Shown in pieces: positions 47,341 to 56,882 of a stretch of DNA of 64,000 bases. A program made the translations under genes and the position numbers. The DNA lies in the NCBI RefSeq assembly GCF_024704725.1, contig NZ_JALIQS010000002.1:186001-250000 (forward strand), written 5' to 3'. Within the stretch, counting starts at the first letter, position 1. Every line of letters begins with the position of its first letter. This DNA is from Shinella sp. CPCC 101442 (GTDB lineage: Bacteria > Pseudomonadota > Alphaproteobacteria > Rhizobiales > Rhizobiaceae). The notes under the pieces are model-generated. The model made no database searches and was not told the origin of the DNA. It saw nothing but the letters and a program-made list of their open reading frames with translations.

Positions 47341-48618
47341 TCAGGCCGAAACGTTGGCCTTCTCCTCGGAGCGCTCCGAGTAGATGTAAAGCGGACGGGC
47401 CGAACCCCGGACCACCTCGTCGGAGATGACGACCTCGCGAACGCCTTCCAGCGTCGGCAGCTCGAACATCGTGTCGAGCAGGATCTTCTCCATGATCGAG
47501 CGCAGGCCGCGTGCGCCGGTCTTGCGGATGATCGCACGCTTGGCGATCTCGCGCAGCGCGTCCTCGTGGAAGGTCAGCTCCACGTCTTCCATCTCGAACA
47601 GGCGCTGGTACTGCTTGATCAGCGCGTTTTTCGGCTCCGACAGGATCTGGATCAGCGCATCCTCGTCGAGGTCTTCCAGCGTCGCCAGAACAGGCAGACG
47701 GCCGATGAATTCCGGGATGAGACCGAACTTGACCAGGTCTTCCGGCTCCAGTTCGCGCAGGACTTCGCCGACGCGGCGATCTTCCGGCGAGCGAACCTGC
47801 GCGCCGAAACCGATCGAGGTCTTTTCGCCGCGAGCGGAGATGATCTTGTCGAGACCGGCAAAGGCGCCGCCGCAGATGAACAGGATGTTCGTCGTATCGA
47901 CCTGCAGAAATTCCTGCTGCGGATGCTTGCGGCCACCCTGCGGCGGAACCGAAGCGACCGTGCCTTCCATGATCTTCAGAAGCGCCTGCTGCACGCCCTC
48001 GCCCGACACGTCGCGGGTGATGGACGGATTGTCGGACTTGCGCGAGATCTTGTCGACTTCGTCGATATAGACGATGCCGCGCTGCGCGCGCTCGACATTG
48101 TAGTCGGCGGCCTGAAGAAGCTTCAGGATGATGTTCTCGACGTCTTCACCGACGTAACCGGCTTCGGTGAGCGTCGTCGCGTCAGCCATCGTGAAGGGCA
48201 CGTCGATGATGCGGGCGAGTGTCTGGGCGAGATAGGTCTTGCCGCAGCCCGTCGGGCCGACCAGCATGATGTTCGACTTCGCCAGTTCCACATCCGAACC
48301 CTTGGCGGCATGCGCCAGGCGTTTGTAGTGGTTGTGCACCGCGACCGACAGGATGCGCTTGGCCTGCTGCTGGCCGATGACATATTCGTCGAGGACCTTG
48401 ATGATATCCTGGGGCGTCGGAACGCCGTCACGGGATTTCACCATCGAGGTCTTGTTCTCCTCGCGGATGATGTCCATGCACAATTCGACGCATTCATCGC
48501 AGATGAACACGGTCGGTCCGGCAATCAGCTTGCGGACCTCGTGCTGGCTCTTGCCGCAGAAGGAGCAGTAAAGGGTATTCTTGGAGTCGCCGCCGTTGCT
48601 GCCGCTGACCTTGCTCAT
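47341..48618 (-). CDS. clpX: ATP-dependent Clp protease ATP-binding subunit ClpX
   Basis: ClpX is the AAA+ unfoldase that feeds substrates to ClpP. The protein is 425 aa. The zinc-binding domain has C18, C21, C40, C43. Walker [10 protein letters not shown] is near 120, Walker [12 protein letters not shown] near 180, and the ClpP-contact IGF loop appears as [10 protein letters not shown]. The ATG at 48618 has a good RBS. It lies downstream of clpP, separated from it by a yjbR-like gene. Confidence 0.98.
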   Translation of the reverse strand: MSKVSGSNGGDSKNTLYCSFCGKSQHEVRKLIAGPTVFICDECVELCMDIIREENKTSMVKSRDGVPTPQDIIKVLDEYVIGQQQAKRILSVAVHNHYKRLAHAAKGSDVELAKSNIMLVGPTGCGKTYLAQTLARIIDVPFTMADATTLTEAGYVGEDVENIILKLLQAADYNVERAQRGIVYIDEVDKISRKSDNPSITRDVSGEGVQQALLKIMEGTVASVPPQGGRKHPQQEFLQVDTTNILFICGGAFAGLDKIISARGEKTSIGFGAQVRSPEDRRVGEVLRELEPEDLVKFGLIPEFIGRLPVLATLEDLDEDALIQILSEPKNALIKQYQRLFEMEDVELTFHEDALREIAKRAIIRKTGARGLRSIMEKILLDTMFELPTLEGVREVVISDEVVRGSARPLYIYSERSEEKANVSA

Positions 48619-48883
48619 ATCACTTTCCTTCCAGCACGCCGTTCATCTCTCGGAGAAGATGGCCGGACCACTCAAACCACCCTTGTCGGACGCGCTCGGC
48701 ATCTTTCAAAGGCTCCAGGGGTACTGACCGGCCCGGGCGACGCCCTTGAACCGGTTGCAACGCATTCCCCGTTTAAACACCGAATGCTAAGCCGTCACAA
48801 ATCAACATAGCATTAACGGCCAATATTACCGGCTTTATGGCCGGGATAAAGCCCCGCGATCATTACAAATCGCGCGATTGCCT

Positions 48884-49249
48884 TCATCCGTCCCTTAGGC
48901 CAAGATCGGCACGGGCCTTGCGCGTCAACTTCGCCGCCACCAGACCGTGGCTTTCTCTTAGATAGTCACACAAGGCCGCATCATCAACTGATTCGCCCGT
49001 TTGCCGCTGGATCCACTTCATCCCGCGCGAAGCGAGATAGGGCGCCGGGCGGCATCCGGGCTGCTCGCGCAGAATGTCGTAGGCGAGCTCCGACACCTTG
49101 AACGTGACCCCGAGCCCATCCGCCTCGCTCCAGCCGGCGATGGCGAAAACCTTGTCGCCGACCTTCCAGACATGCGCCCCGCCCCATTGCACGACATGGG
49201 TCGTGGCCGGGAGCGAAGCGCAAAAGGCGTTGTACTCGTCGAGCGTCAT
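48884..49249 (-). CDS. MmcQ/YjbR family protein
   Basis: This 121-aa protein has the YjbR fold landmarks: LDEYNAFCASLPATTHVVQW, then VWKVGDKVFAIAGW, GVTFKVSELAYDIL and PAPYLASRGMKWIQ. These are cytosolic DNA-binding-like proteins of unclear function. It lies between clpP (25 bp) and clpX (265 bp) on the same strand, possibly co-transcribed with clpP. The ATG at 49249 was chosen. Confidence 0.9.
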   Translation of the reverse strand: MTLDEYNAFCASLPATTHVVQWGGAHVWKVGDKVFAIAGWSEADGLGVTFKVSELAYDILREQPGCRPAPYLASRGMKWIQRQTGESVDDAALCDYLRESHGLVAAKLTRKARADLGLRDG

Positions 49250-49274
49250 CCGGCCCCGTAGCGTCGAACGCGGG

Positions 49275-49907
49275 TTACGCCGCGTCCGGTCCTTCAAGCG
49301 CCTCGCGGCTGGTGATGACGCGGTCGATCAGACCCCAGTCCTTCGCCTCGTCGGCGCTCATGAAATGGTCGCGGTCGAGCGTCTGCTCGACTTCCTCATA
49401 GGTGCGGCCGCAATGCTTGACATAGACCTCGTTCAGCTTGCGCTTCATCTTGAGGATGTCCCTGGCGTGACGCTCGATATCGGACGCCTGGCCCTGGAAA
49501 CCGCCCGAAGGCTGATGAACCATGATGCGGGCGTTCGGCGTGGCGAAGCGCATGTCCTTGTGGCCGGCGGCCAGCAGCAGCGAGCCCATCGAGGCGGCCT
49601 GGCCGATGCAGAGCGTCGACACGGCAGGCTTGATGAACTGCATCGTGTCATAGATCGCCATGCCGGAGGTCACGACGCCACCCGGCGAATTGATGTAAAG
49701 CGCGATTTCCTTCTTCGGGTTTTCGGCCTCGAGGAAGAGAAGCTGCGCGCAGACGAGCGTTGCGATGTGATCTTCCACCGGACCGGTGAGGAAGATGATG
49801 CGCTCCTTGAGGAGACGCGAATAGATGTCGTAGGAACGCTCGCCGCGGTTGGTCTGCTCGACGACCATCGGCACCAGAGCCATGGCGGTATCTACGGGAT
49901 TTCTCAT
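49275..49907 (-). CDS. clpP: ATP-dependent Clp protease proteolytic subunit ClpP
   Basis: ClpP is the serine protease barrel that works with ClpX or ClpA. The protein is 210 aa. The catalytic triad is visible as S106 ([11 protein letters not shown]), H131 (VHQPSGG) and D180 (TLDRDHFMS). The start [19 protein letters not shown] is typical for rhizobia. It begins a minus-strand series clpP-yjbR-clpX; a 275-bp divergent region separates it from the gamma-glutamyltransferase gene. Confidence 0.98.
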   Translation of the reverse strand: MRNPVDTAMALVPMVVEQTNRGERSYDIYSRLLKERIIFLTGPVEDHIATLVCAQLLFLEAENPKKEIALYINSPGGVVTSGMAIYDTMQFIKPAVSTLCIGQAASMGSLLLAAGHKDMRFATPNARIMVHQPSGGFQGQASDIERHARDILKMKRKLNEVYVKHCGRTYEEVEQTLDRDHFMSADEAKDWGLIDRVITSREALEGPDAA

Positions 49908-50182
49908 ATCGATCCTTCATCTCAAGTGCCCTGAAACCCTCGCCAAGCGTTGGGAATCAGCAAGTTTCGTCCTCCCTACATAGAGTGTCTGGGTATCGGA
50001 CTTCAAGACGGCGCCATGTTTTGCGGCGCTGTATGCGTGAATGCGGTTAACTCACGCAACGTCGGGCGACGATTTCCACAAGGCAAGCGCTTTCAGGGTG
50101 AAGAAAGCATGAATTCCGCGGCCCGTCTTGCCTCCCCTTCGCGATTGCCCGCACTATATGCCTCCCAGCGGAGGCAATCACC

Positions 50183-51934
50183 ATGAAACGATCCCTCGTC
50201 GCCCTCGGGCTTCTCTTTCTCATATCGACGGCGGCCCCTGCCCAGCAAGCCTCCGACACCGTGTCGCCGGAACGCGCGACCGGCCTTGCCGCGGCGAAGA
50301 TCGCGGCCGCCAGGGAGCATATGGTCGCCGCCGCGCATCCGCTGGCGGCCGAGGCCGGCGAGAAGGTTCTGGCCGACGGCGGCAGCGCGATCGATGCGAT
50401 GATAACAGTGCAGACGGTCCTCGGCCTCGTCGAGCCGCAATCCTCCGGCCTCGGCGGTGGCGCCTTCCTCGTCTACTACGACGCCGAAGCGAAGCGTCTC
50501 TTCACGCTCGACGGCCGCGAGACGGCGCCGGACGACGCCACGCCAAAACTCTTTCTCGACGACAAGGGCGAACCGATGCAGTTCTTCGACGCCGTCGTCG
50601 GGGGCCGCTCGGTGGGCACGCCCGGCACCGTCATGCTGATGCAGGAGGCGCACAAGCGCTGGGGCCGCAAAGACTGGAAGGACCTTTTTTCACCCGCTGA
50701 AAAACTGGCGCAGGACGGGTTCGCCGTTTCCCCGCGCCTTGCCAAGCTGATTGCAGCGGAGGGCGACAAGCTCAAGAGCTTCGAGGCGACGGCGTCCTAT
50801 TTCTTCGGCGCGGACGGCGCCCCGCTGACGGCCGGCAGCATCCTCAAGAACCCGGCCTATGCCGAAACGCTTGCAGCCATCGCCAGGGACGGTGCCTCCG
50901 CCTTCTATAGCGGCCCCATCGCCGAAGCGATCGTCGATACGGTGCGCATGTCGGGCAAGAATTCCGGCGTGCTGTCGCTTGCCGACCTCGCCAACTATCA
51001 GGTGAAGGAACGGCGGCCCGTCTGCGTCAGCTATCGCGCACTCGATGTCTGCGGCATGGGACCGCCCTCCTCCGGCGCCGTCGCCGTCGGCCAGATGCTC
51101 GGCCTCCTGGAAAATTTCGACTTGAAGGCGCTCGGCAAGGACAATCCCGAGAGCTGGCGGCTGATCGGCGACGCCCAGCGCCTCGCCTTCGCCGACCGTG
51201 AACGCTATCTCGCCGACACGGACTTCGTGCCCGCCCCGATCAAGGGCCTCCTCGACAAGACCTATCTGGGTGAGCGCGCAAAGCTGCTCGACGGCGACAA
51301 GGCGCTCGGCGACGATGCCGTGAGCGCGGGCAAGCCGGAATGGGACCACGCTTTCAATTTCGGCCGCGACGCCGCGCTCGAACTCCCCTCCACCAGCCAT
51401 TTCGTCATCGTCGACAAATCCGGCAACGTCGTCTCCATGACGACGACCATCGAGAACGGTTTCGGCTCGCGGCTGATGACCAACGGCTTCCTGCTCAACA
51501 ACGAGCTGACCGACTTCTCCTTCAAGACCCACGACGAGGGCATGCCCGTCGCCAACCGCGTCGAGCCCGGAAAGCGCCCCCGCTCCTCCATGTCGCCGAC
51601 CATCGTGATGAAGGACGGCAAGCCGCTTCTCGCCATCGGCTCACCCGGCGGCAGCCAGATCATCGGCTATGTCGCGCAGGCCCTCATCGCCTATGTCGAC
51701 TGGGGCATGGATGTCGGCGAGATGGTCGCCATGCCCCACCTCATCAACCGCTTCGGCACCTACGACCTCGAAGCCGGCACCGATGCGGAAAAGCTTGCCG
51801 AACCGCTGAAGGCGCTCGGCTACGAGGTGAAGTCCAGCGACATGAATTCTGGCCTTCATGCCATCGAACTCAACGCGGACGGCCTCAAGGGCGCCGCCGA
51901 TCCCCGACGGGAAGGTGTGGCGCTCGGCAAGTGA
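50183..51934 (+). CDS. ggt: Gamma-glutamyltransferase
   Basis: Ggt is a periplasmic enzyme that cleaves glutathione and other gamma-glutamyl compounds. The 583-aa precursor has a signal peptide (MKRSLVALGLLFLISTAAPA). The N-terminal large subunit carries SSGLGGGAFLV, and the self-cleavage nucleophile is T404 in LPSTSHFVIVD. SMSPTIV and GSPGGSQIIG are conserved in the small subunit. The ATG at 50183 follows GCGGAGGC. It stands alone before the P450 gene. Confidence 0.95.
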   Translation: MKRSLVALGLLFLISTAAPAQQASDTVSPERATGLAAAKIAAAREHMVAAAHPLAAEAGEKVLADGGSAIDAMITVQTVLGLVEPQSSGLGGGAFLVYYDAEAKRLFTLDGRETAPDDATPKLFLDDKGEPMQFFDAVVGGRSVGTPGTVMLMQEAHKRWGRKDWKDLFSPAEKLAQDGFAVSPRLAKLIAAEGDKLKSFEATASYFFGADGAPLTAGSILKNPAYAETLAAIARDGASAFYSGPIAEAIVDTVRMSGKNSGVLSLADLANYQVKERRPVCVSYRALDVCGMGPPSSGAVAVGQMLGLLENFDLKALGKDNPESWRLIGDAQRLAFADRERYLADTDFVPAPIKGLLDKTYLGERAKLLDGDKALGDDAVSAGKPEWDHAFNFGRDAALELPSTSHFVIVDKSGNVVSMTTTIENGFGSRLMTNGFLLNNELTDFSFKTHDEGMPVANRVEPGKRPRSSMSPTIVMKDGKPLLAIGSPGGSQIIGYVAQALIAYVDWGMDVGEMVAMPHLINRFGTYDLEAGTDAEKLAEPLKALGYEVKSSDMNSGLHAIELNADGLKGAADPRREGVALGK

Positions 51935-51992
51935 GAGGGCTGTTGACCAAGGTATCGTCGCGCTTTCAAGGCGCTGCGAAATCCGCTAGGTC

Positions 51993-53252
51993 ATGGACAT
52001 CATGACGACGACACATCTCCCCTTCCTCTCCATCGATCCCGCCAGCCGCCGTGTTTCGCTCGACGGCCGCAATCCCGATTTCTACCGCGATCCGAACCCG
52101 GTCTACGCGGCGCTGCATGCGCACTGTCCCACCTTCTGGTGGGAAGAGCAGAAGATGTGGTATTTCACCGGCTACGACCATGTGAACGGCCTCCTGCGCG
52201 ACCGCCGCTTCGGCCGGCAGATCCTGCATGTCGCGACGCGCGAAGAGCTCGGCATGCCCGAGCCGCAGGCGCACCTGAAACACTTCGATGCCGCCGAGGC
52301 CTGGTCGCTGCTGGAACTGGAACCGCCGGAGCACACGCGACTGCGCACCCTCGTCAATCGCGCCTTCGTCTCGCGCATCATCGAGAAGCTGACGCCGGAA
52401 ATCGCCACGCTCTGCCATGAGGCGATCGACCGTTTCGAAAAGGATGGCAAGGTCGAGCTGCTCGCCGCCTTCGCCGACATCCTGCCGGTGACGATGATCG
52501 CCCGCATGATCGGCATCCCGGACGAGATGGGACCGCAACTGCTGAAATGGTCGCATTCCTATGTGCGCATGTACATGTTCGGCCGCACCGAGCAGGACGA
52601 ACGGAATGCCGACAAGGCCGCGCAGGAATTTTCCGATTACGTGCGCGGCGTCATCGCCGAGCGCCGGGCAGAGCCGCGCGACGATTTGCTCTCCCACATG
52701 GTGCACACGGAACATCGCGGCCAGCTCCTGACCGAGGACGAGCTGATCTCAACGACCATCGTGCTGCTCAATGCCGGACACGAGGCGACGGTGCACCAGA
52801 TCGGCAACGCCGTACGCACCATCCTGGAAAACAACGCCGACCCGACCGTGCTCTTTGCCGACGAGAAGGCGACGGAGCGCACCGTGGAGGAGTGCCTGCG
52901 CATCTCCGCTCCGGTTCACATCTTCGACCGTTTCGCTCTGGAAGACGTCGAACTCGACGGCATCCAGTTCCGCCGCGGCGACAAGGTGGCGATGATCCTC
53001 GCCGCCGCCAATCTCGACCCGAAGAAATTCGCCGATCCGCTGACCTTCAAGCCCGACCGCAACGAGGGCGCCAATCTCTCCTTCGGCGCCGGCATCCATT
53101 TCTGCATCGGCGCACCGCTGGCGCGGCTGGAACTCAACATCGCGCTGCCGATCCTCTTCCAGCGCCTGCCGGGTCTCAGGATCGCGAAAAAGCCCGTGGT
53201 GAAGGATGTCTATCACTTCCATGGGTTGGAGGCGCTGGAACTCGAATGGTGA
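51993..53252 (+). CDS. Cytochrome P450
   Basis: This 419-aa soluble monooxygenase belongs to the bacterial P450 superfamily. The I-helix motif is NAGHEATVHQ, the ExxR motif is EECLRISAP, and the haem loop is FGAGIHFCIGAPLARLE with the haem-ligating cysteine at about 371. No ferredoxin or reductase genes lie beside it, so electron partners are elsewhere. The substrate is unknown. The first ATG is at 51993; a second in-frame ATG at 52002 (MTTTHLPF) is equally possible. The downstream membrane-protein gene begins 8 bp after its stop, so the two are probably co-transcribed. Confidence 0.95.
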   Translation: MDIMTTTHLPFLSIDPASRRVSLDGRNPDFYRDPNPVYAALHAHCPTFWWEEQKMWYFTGYDHVNGLLRDRRFGRQILHVATREELGMPEPQAHLKHFDAAEAWSLLELEPPEHTRLRTLVNRAFVSRIIEKLTPEIATLCHEAIDRFEKDGKVELLAAFADILPVTMIARMIGIPDEMGPQLLKWSHSYVRMYMFGRTEQDERNADKAAQEFSDYVRGVIAERRAEPRDDLLSHMVHTEHRGQLLTEDELISTTIVLLNAGHEATVHQIGNAVRTILENNADPTVLFADEKATERTVEECLRISAPVHIFDRFALEDVELDGIQFRRGDKVAMILAAANLDPKKFADPLTFKPDRNEGANLSFGAGIHFCIGAPLARLELNIALPILFQRLPGLRIAKKPVVKDVYHFHGLEALELEW

Positions 53253-53260
53253 GACGCTGA

Positions 53261-53830
53261 ATGGCACACGGCGACAATATCATTATCATCGGTGCCGTCT
53301 TCGTCGCAGTCTATCTGTTCGTCCCCATCGCCACGCTCGCCTCCGGGTTTCTGAGGTCGCGTGGCGATGAATGGACCTTCCCGGCGCTCGTGGCCGCCAG
53401 CGTCGCGCTTTGGATTTTGTTCACGACATCCATGGGCGAAGGCAGTTTGGCACAGGGCCTTCCTTTGCAATACCTTTGCCTGGTTGTTCTGACGTCATTG
53501 ATCGGCGGCGCGTTGCGCTTTTTCTTGCCGTCGTCCGGCACAGAGCCATCCCGTGTCGGCACCATGCTGCTGGGCTTCGCCATCGGCGTTCCCGTGCCCC
53601 TGACCGTGCTCGGTCGTTTTGGCTTCTTCACCTATCAGCCACACGTCGGCGTCACCATCGTCCTGGTTTCCTTGACCGGCTTCCTGCTCTATCAAGCGCA
53701 TTCGGGGCGCAGCAGATTGCGACTGACGCGGCCTTTCGACACCTACGGCGTCCTATGCTTCTCGCTCGCCGCGACGCTCGGCGGCGCAACGGTCTTGGCC
53801 AATTTTTTCCCATTGCGAGCAGCATCATGA
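53261..53830 (+). CDS. Hypothetical multi-pass membrane protein
   Basis: This 189-aa protein has about five hydrophobic helices, including IIIIGAVFVAVYLFVPIATLA near the N-terminus, FPALVAASVALWILF, LQYLCLVVLTSLIGGAL, VGTMLLGFAIGVPVPLTVLG and VTIVLVSLTGFLLY. I do not recognise the family. It starts 8 bp after the P450 stop, so it may be co-transcribed. Function unknown. Confidence 0.7.
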   Translation: MAHGDNIIIIGAVFVAVYLFVPIATLASGFLRSRGDEWTFPALVAASVALWILFTTSMGEGSLAQGLPLQYLCLVVLTSLIGGALRFFLPSSGTEPSRVGTMLLGFAIGVPVPLTVLGRFGFFTYQPHVGVTIVLVSLTGFLLYQAHSGRSRLRLTRPFDTYGVLCFSLAATLGGATVLANFFPLRAAS

Positions 53831-53896
53831 CGCCTCCACATGTCTGGGCGCCTCACGCGCTGCCAGACGTGTGACAAAGACCTGCCGCGCGAAACC

Positions 53897-54241
53897 CTAG
53901 ACGCGGATGACGTAATCCTTACGAGTCGTTTCAACGACTTCCCAGGTTCCCTTGAAGCCGGGTCTCAGGATCAGGCGGTCGCCGGCTTTCAGGTGGGTGG
54001 TCTCGCCATCTTCCGAAACGACGATCGAGTGGCCCTCGAGGATGTGGAAATACTCCCACTCATCGTACTGGATACGCCACTTGCCCGGCGTCGACTGCCA
54101 GATGCCGGCATAGATGCCGCCGTCGGCTTCCTCGATATTCCAGGTGGTGAAGACCGGGTCGCCGGCGATCAGCCTGTCTTCGGCCGGACGGCCCTCTTCA
54201 GGCGTGACGCCCGATATGTCGAAGGCTTGGATATTGCTCAT
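53897..54241 (-). CDS. Small cupin-domain protein
   Basis: This 114-aa cupin has the landmarks GIWQSTPGKWRIQYDEWEYFHILEG and HLKAGDRLILRPGFKGTWEV. It belongs to the small DUF861-like group of single-domain cupins, which bind small molecules or metals, but the ligand is unclear. The ATG at 54241 was chosen. It lies downstream of metY on the same strand, with the metY terminator between. Confidence 0.88.
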   Translation of the reverse strand: MSNIQAFDISGVTPEEGRPAEDRLIAGDPVFTTWNIEEADGGIYAGIWQSTPGKWRIQYDEWEYFHILEGHSIVVSEDGETTHLKAGDRLILRPGFKGTWEVVETTRKDYVIRV

Positions 54242-54263
54242 GTGTCTATCCACTTGCTGAAAA

Positions 54264-54291
54264 TGAAACGGGCGGCCTGCAGGCCGCCCGT
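54264..54291 (-). terminator. Terminator of metY
   Basis: On the minus strand ACGGGCGGCC-TGCA-GGCCGCCCGT is a perfect 10-bp stem followed by TTCATTTTC, directly after the metY stop. Confidence 0.8.
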
Positions 54292-54297
54292 ATGGCA

Positions 54298-55581
54298 TCA
54301 GGCCTTGGCGAGCGCCTGCTCGATATCGGCGATGATATCGGCGACATCCTCGATGCCGATCGACAGGCGCACGACATCGGGCCCCGCACCGGCGGCGATC
54401 TGCTGCTCCTCGGAGAGCTGGCGATGCGTGGTGGAGGCCGGATGGATGACCAGCGAGCGCGTGTCGCCGATATTGGCGAGGTGCGAGAGCATTTCCAGCC
54501 CTTCAACGAAGCGTTTTCCGGACTCGTAGCCCCCCTTCAGGCCGAAGGTGAAGACGGCGCCGGCGCCCTTCGGGGAATAGCGCTGCTGCAAGGCATAGTT
54601 CGGATCGTCTTCGAGGCCGGCATAGTTGACCCAGGCGATCTTGTCGTTGGTCTTCAGCCACTTGGCGACGGCGAGCGCATTGTCGCAGTGACGCTGCATC
54701 CTGAGCGGCAGCGTCTCGATGCCGGTGAGGATCTGGAAGGCGTTGAACGGCGAGATGGCGGGGCCGAAATCACGCAGACCCAGGACCCGGCAGGCAATCG
54801 CGAAGGCGAAGTTGCCGAAGGTCGCATGCAGCACCATGCCGGCATATTCCGGGCGCGGTTCCGAGAGTGCCGGATACTTGCCGGATGCCGTCCAGTCGAA
54901 GGTGCCACCGTCGACGATGACGCCGCCCATGGAATTGCCATGGCCGCCCATGAATTTCGTGAGCGAGTGAATGACGATGTCGGCGCCGTGTTCCAGCGGG
55001 CGCAGGAGATAGGGTGTGGCCATCGTGTTGTCGACGATAAGCGGCAGGCCGTGGCGGTGTGCCACCTCCGCGATGCCGGCGATATCGACGAAGGTGCCGC
55101 CGGGGTTCGCCAGGCTCTCGATGAAGATCGCCTTGGTCTTGTCGTCGATCTGGCTTTCGAAGGTCGCGAGGTCGCCGGTGTCGGCCCAGCGCACATGCCA
55201 GTCGAAGCTCTTGAAGGCATGGCCGAACTGGTTGATCGAGCCGCCATAGAGCCGGCGCGCGGCGATGAAATTGTCGCCCGGACGCATGATCGTGTGGAAG
55301 ACAAGCAACTGGGCGGCATGGCCCGACGCGACGGCGAGCGCCGCCGTACCACCTTCCAGAGCTGCCACGCGCTCTTCGAGCACGGCCTGAGTCGGGTTCA
55401 TGATGCGGGTGTAGATATTGCCGAAGGCCTGCAGGCCGAACAGCGAGGCGGCATGGTCCGTATCGTTGAAGACGAAGCTGGTCGTCTGGTAGATCGGCGT
55501 CGTGCGCGCGCCGGTCGTCGGGTCCGGCTGGGCGCCGGCGTGAATGGCGAGCGTGGAAAATCCTGGTTTGTTCTTCGTCAT
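54298..55581 (-). CDS. metY: O-acetylhomoserine sulfhydrylase (MetY type)
   Basis: This 427-aa PLP enzyme of the Cys/Met metabolism family makes homocysteine from O-acetylhomoserine and sulfide. The PLP lysine is about K209 in HSLTKFMGGHG. Landmarks GFSTLAIHAGAQPDP, YQTTSFVFND, YTRIMNPT and SHLANIGDTRSLVIHP match MetY. A cystathionine-type activity is possible for the fold but the insert pattern fits MetY. The start is the ATG at 55581. Confidence 0.94.
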   Translation of the reverse strand: MTKNKPGFSTLAIHAGAQPDPTTGARTTPIYQTTSFVFNDTDHAASLFGLQAFGNIYTRIMNPTQAVLEERVAALEGGTAALAVASGHAAQLLVFHTIMRPGDNFIAARRLYGGSINQFGHAFKSFDWHVRWADTGDLATFESQIDDKTKAIFIESLANPGGTFVDIAGIAEVAHRHGLPLIVDNTMATPYLLRPLEHGADIVIHSLTKFMGGHGNSMGGVIVDGGTFDWTASGKYPALSEPRPEYAGMVLHATFGNFAFAIACRVLGLRDFGPAISPFNAFQILTGIETLPLRMQRHCDNALAVAKWLKTNDKIAWVNYAGLEDDPNYALQQRYSPKGAGAVFTFGLKGGYESGKRFVEGLEMLSHLANIGDTRSLVIHPASTTHRQLSEEQQIAAGAGPDVVRLSIGIEDVADIIADIEQALAKA

Positions 55582-55697
55582 GAAATGCCCTCCCTGTCTG
55601 AAGTTCGGGCACTATTTCAGAGAGTTATGGGCCGGTCAAAGAAAGATTTTCCTTGAAGGGACGGGTGCGACAAAGCGCTTTGCGCACCCGAAAATGT

Positions 55698-56126
55698 TCA
55701 GGCGACCAGGCGCGGATATTCGATGGCGGGGCAGCGATCCATCACCACCTTGATGCCTGATGCCTCCGCCTTCGCAGCCGCCTCGTCGTGACGCACGGAA
55801 AGCTGGCCCCAGATCGCCTTCGGCAGCGGAGAAAGCGCCAAAACTTCGTCCACCAGATCCGGCAGCGCATCGGCCGCGCGGAAAACATCGATCATGTCGA
55901 TCGGCTCGACAATATCGGCAAGCCGCGCGACGACGGGCTGGCCGAGGATTTCCTTCCCGGCCTGGCCCGGATTGACCGGGATGACGCGATACCCCTTGCG
56001 CAACAGGAAGGCCATGACCCGGTGGCTGGGTCGCTCCGGGTTCGGCGACGCACCCACGAGCGCGATGATCTTCGTCGATCGCAGGATATCGGCAATATAA
56101 TAGTCCGGGTAGGAATCGTGATTCAT
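55698..56126 (-). CDS. CoA-binding domain protein (YccU-like), copy 1
   Basis: This 142-aa Rossmann-fold protein has the CoA-binding pattern IIALVGASPNPERPSHRVM, GYRVIPVNPGQAG and VMDRCPAIEYP. The family is small and cytosolic with unknown function. It is about 60% identical by eye to the next gene, which lies 66 bp away on the same strand, indicating a tandem duplication. The start is the ATG at 56126. Confidence 0.9.
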   Translation of the reverse strand: MNHDSYPDYYIADILRSTKIIALVGASPNPERPSHRVMAFLLRKGYRVIPVNPGQAGKEILGQPVVARLADIVEPIDMIDVFRAADALPDLVDEVLALSPLPKAIWGQLSVRHDEAAAKAEASGIKVVMDRCPAIEYPRLVA

Positions 56127-56191
56127 GACGTTGTCCCGTTTCTCAGCGGAGAATTGGGGTAACGTCGCGTTAAGTCAATATTTGACAGTCG

Positions 56192-56629
56192 TCAGGAAGC
56201 TTTCAGCATCAGCACCGGATACTCCGTCACCGGGCAGCGATCCATGACGACCTGGATACCGGCCGCTTCCGCCCGGGCAGCCGCCGCATCGTCGCGCACG
56301 GAAAACTGCCCCCAGAGAACCTTCGGCATCGGCCTCATCGCCAGAACCTCGTCGACGACGGATGCGAACTGGTTCGCCGCCCGGAAAACATCGACCATAT
56401 CGATGGCGACAGGGATATCGGCGAGATGCGCATAAACGGTCTGGCCGAGGATGGTCTTGCCGGCATGGCCCGGATTGACCGGGATGACGCGGTAGCCCTT
56501 GCCGAGCAGGAATCCCATCACGCCATGGCTCGGCCGCCCGTCGTTCGGCGAGGCGCCAAGCACGGCGATCGTGTGCACGGACGACAGGATCGTGCGGATG
56601 TAGCTGTCGGGATAGCGATCGTGGTTCAT
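56192..56629 (-). CDS. CoA-binding domain protein (YccU-like), copy 2
   Basis: This 145-aa paralogue of the preceding gene has TIAVLGASPNDGRPSHGVM, GYRVIPVNPGHAG and VMDRCPVTEYP. The ATG at 56629 is preceded by a strong RBS (AGGAGG). It is first in the pair and probably shares a transcript with copy 1. Function unknown. Confidence 0.9.
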   Translation of the reverse strand: MNHDRYPDSYIRTILSSVHTIAVLGASPNDGRPSHGVMGFLLGKGYRVIPVNPGHAGKTILGQTVYAHLADIPVAIDMVDVFRAANQFASVVDEVLAMRPMPKVLWGQFSVRDDAAAARAEAAGIQVVMDRCPVTEYPVLMLKAS

Positions 56630-56882
56630 CACAGCCTCCTGCGGCATTTGCGACCGTCTCTCACTTCTCTTCCAGCTGCGCAGTCTACCGGCAGAACCTT
56701 AAACAAGACGATGGCGCTTTTGGCCGCTGCGGACCGTGAATTGTACCAGTACGGGTCATCTTTCACGCTTTCGCCATCCTCCACGGCGACGTTCACTGAA
56801 AATGCCGATTGCAAATCGGCGTTTTTGGGCAGATGAAGGCGTTGCTCCCCGTCCCGCCTGCCTGCCCCTCCGAGGTCCCAGA

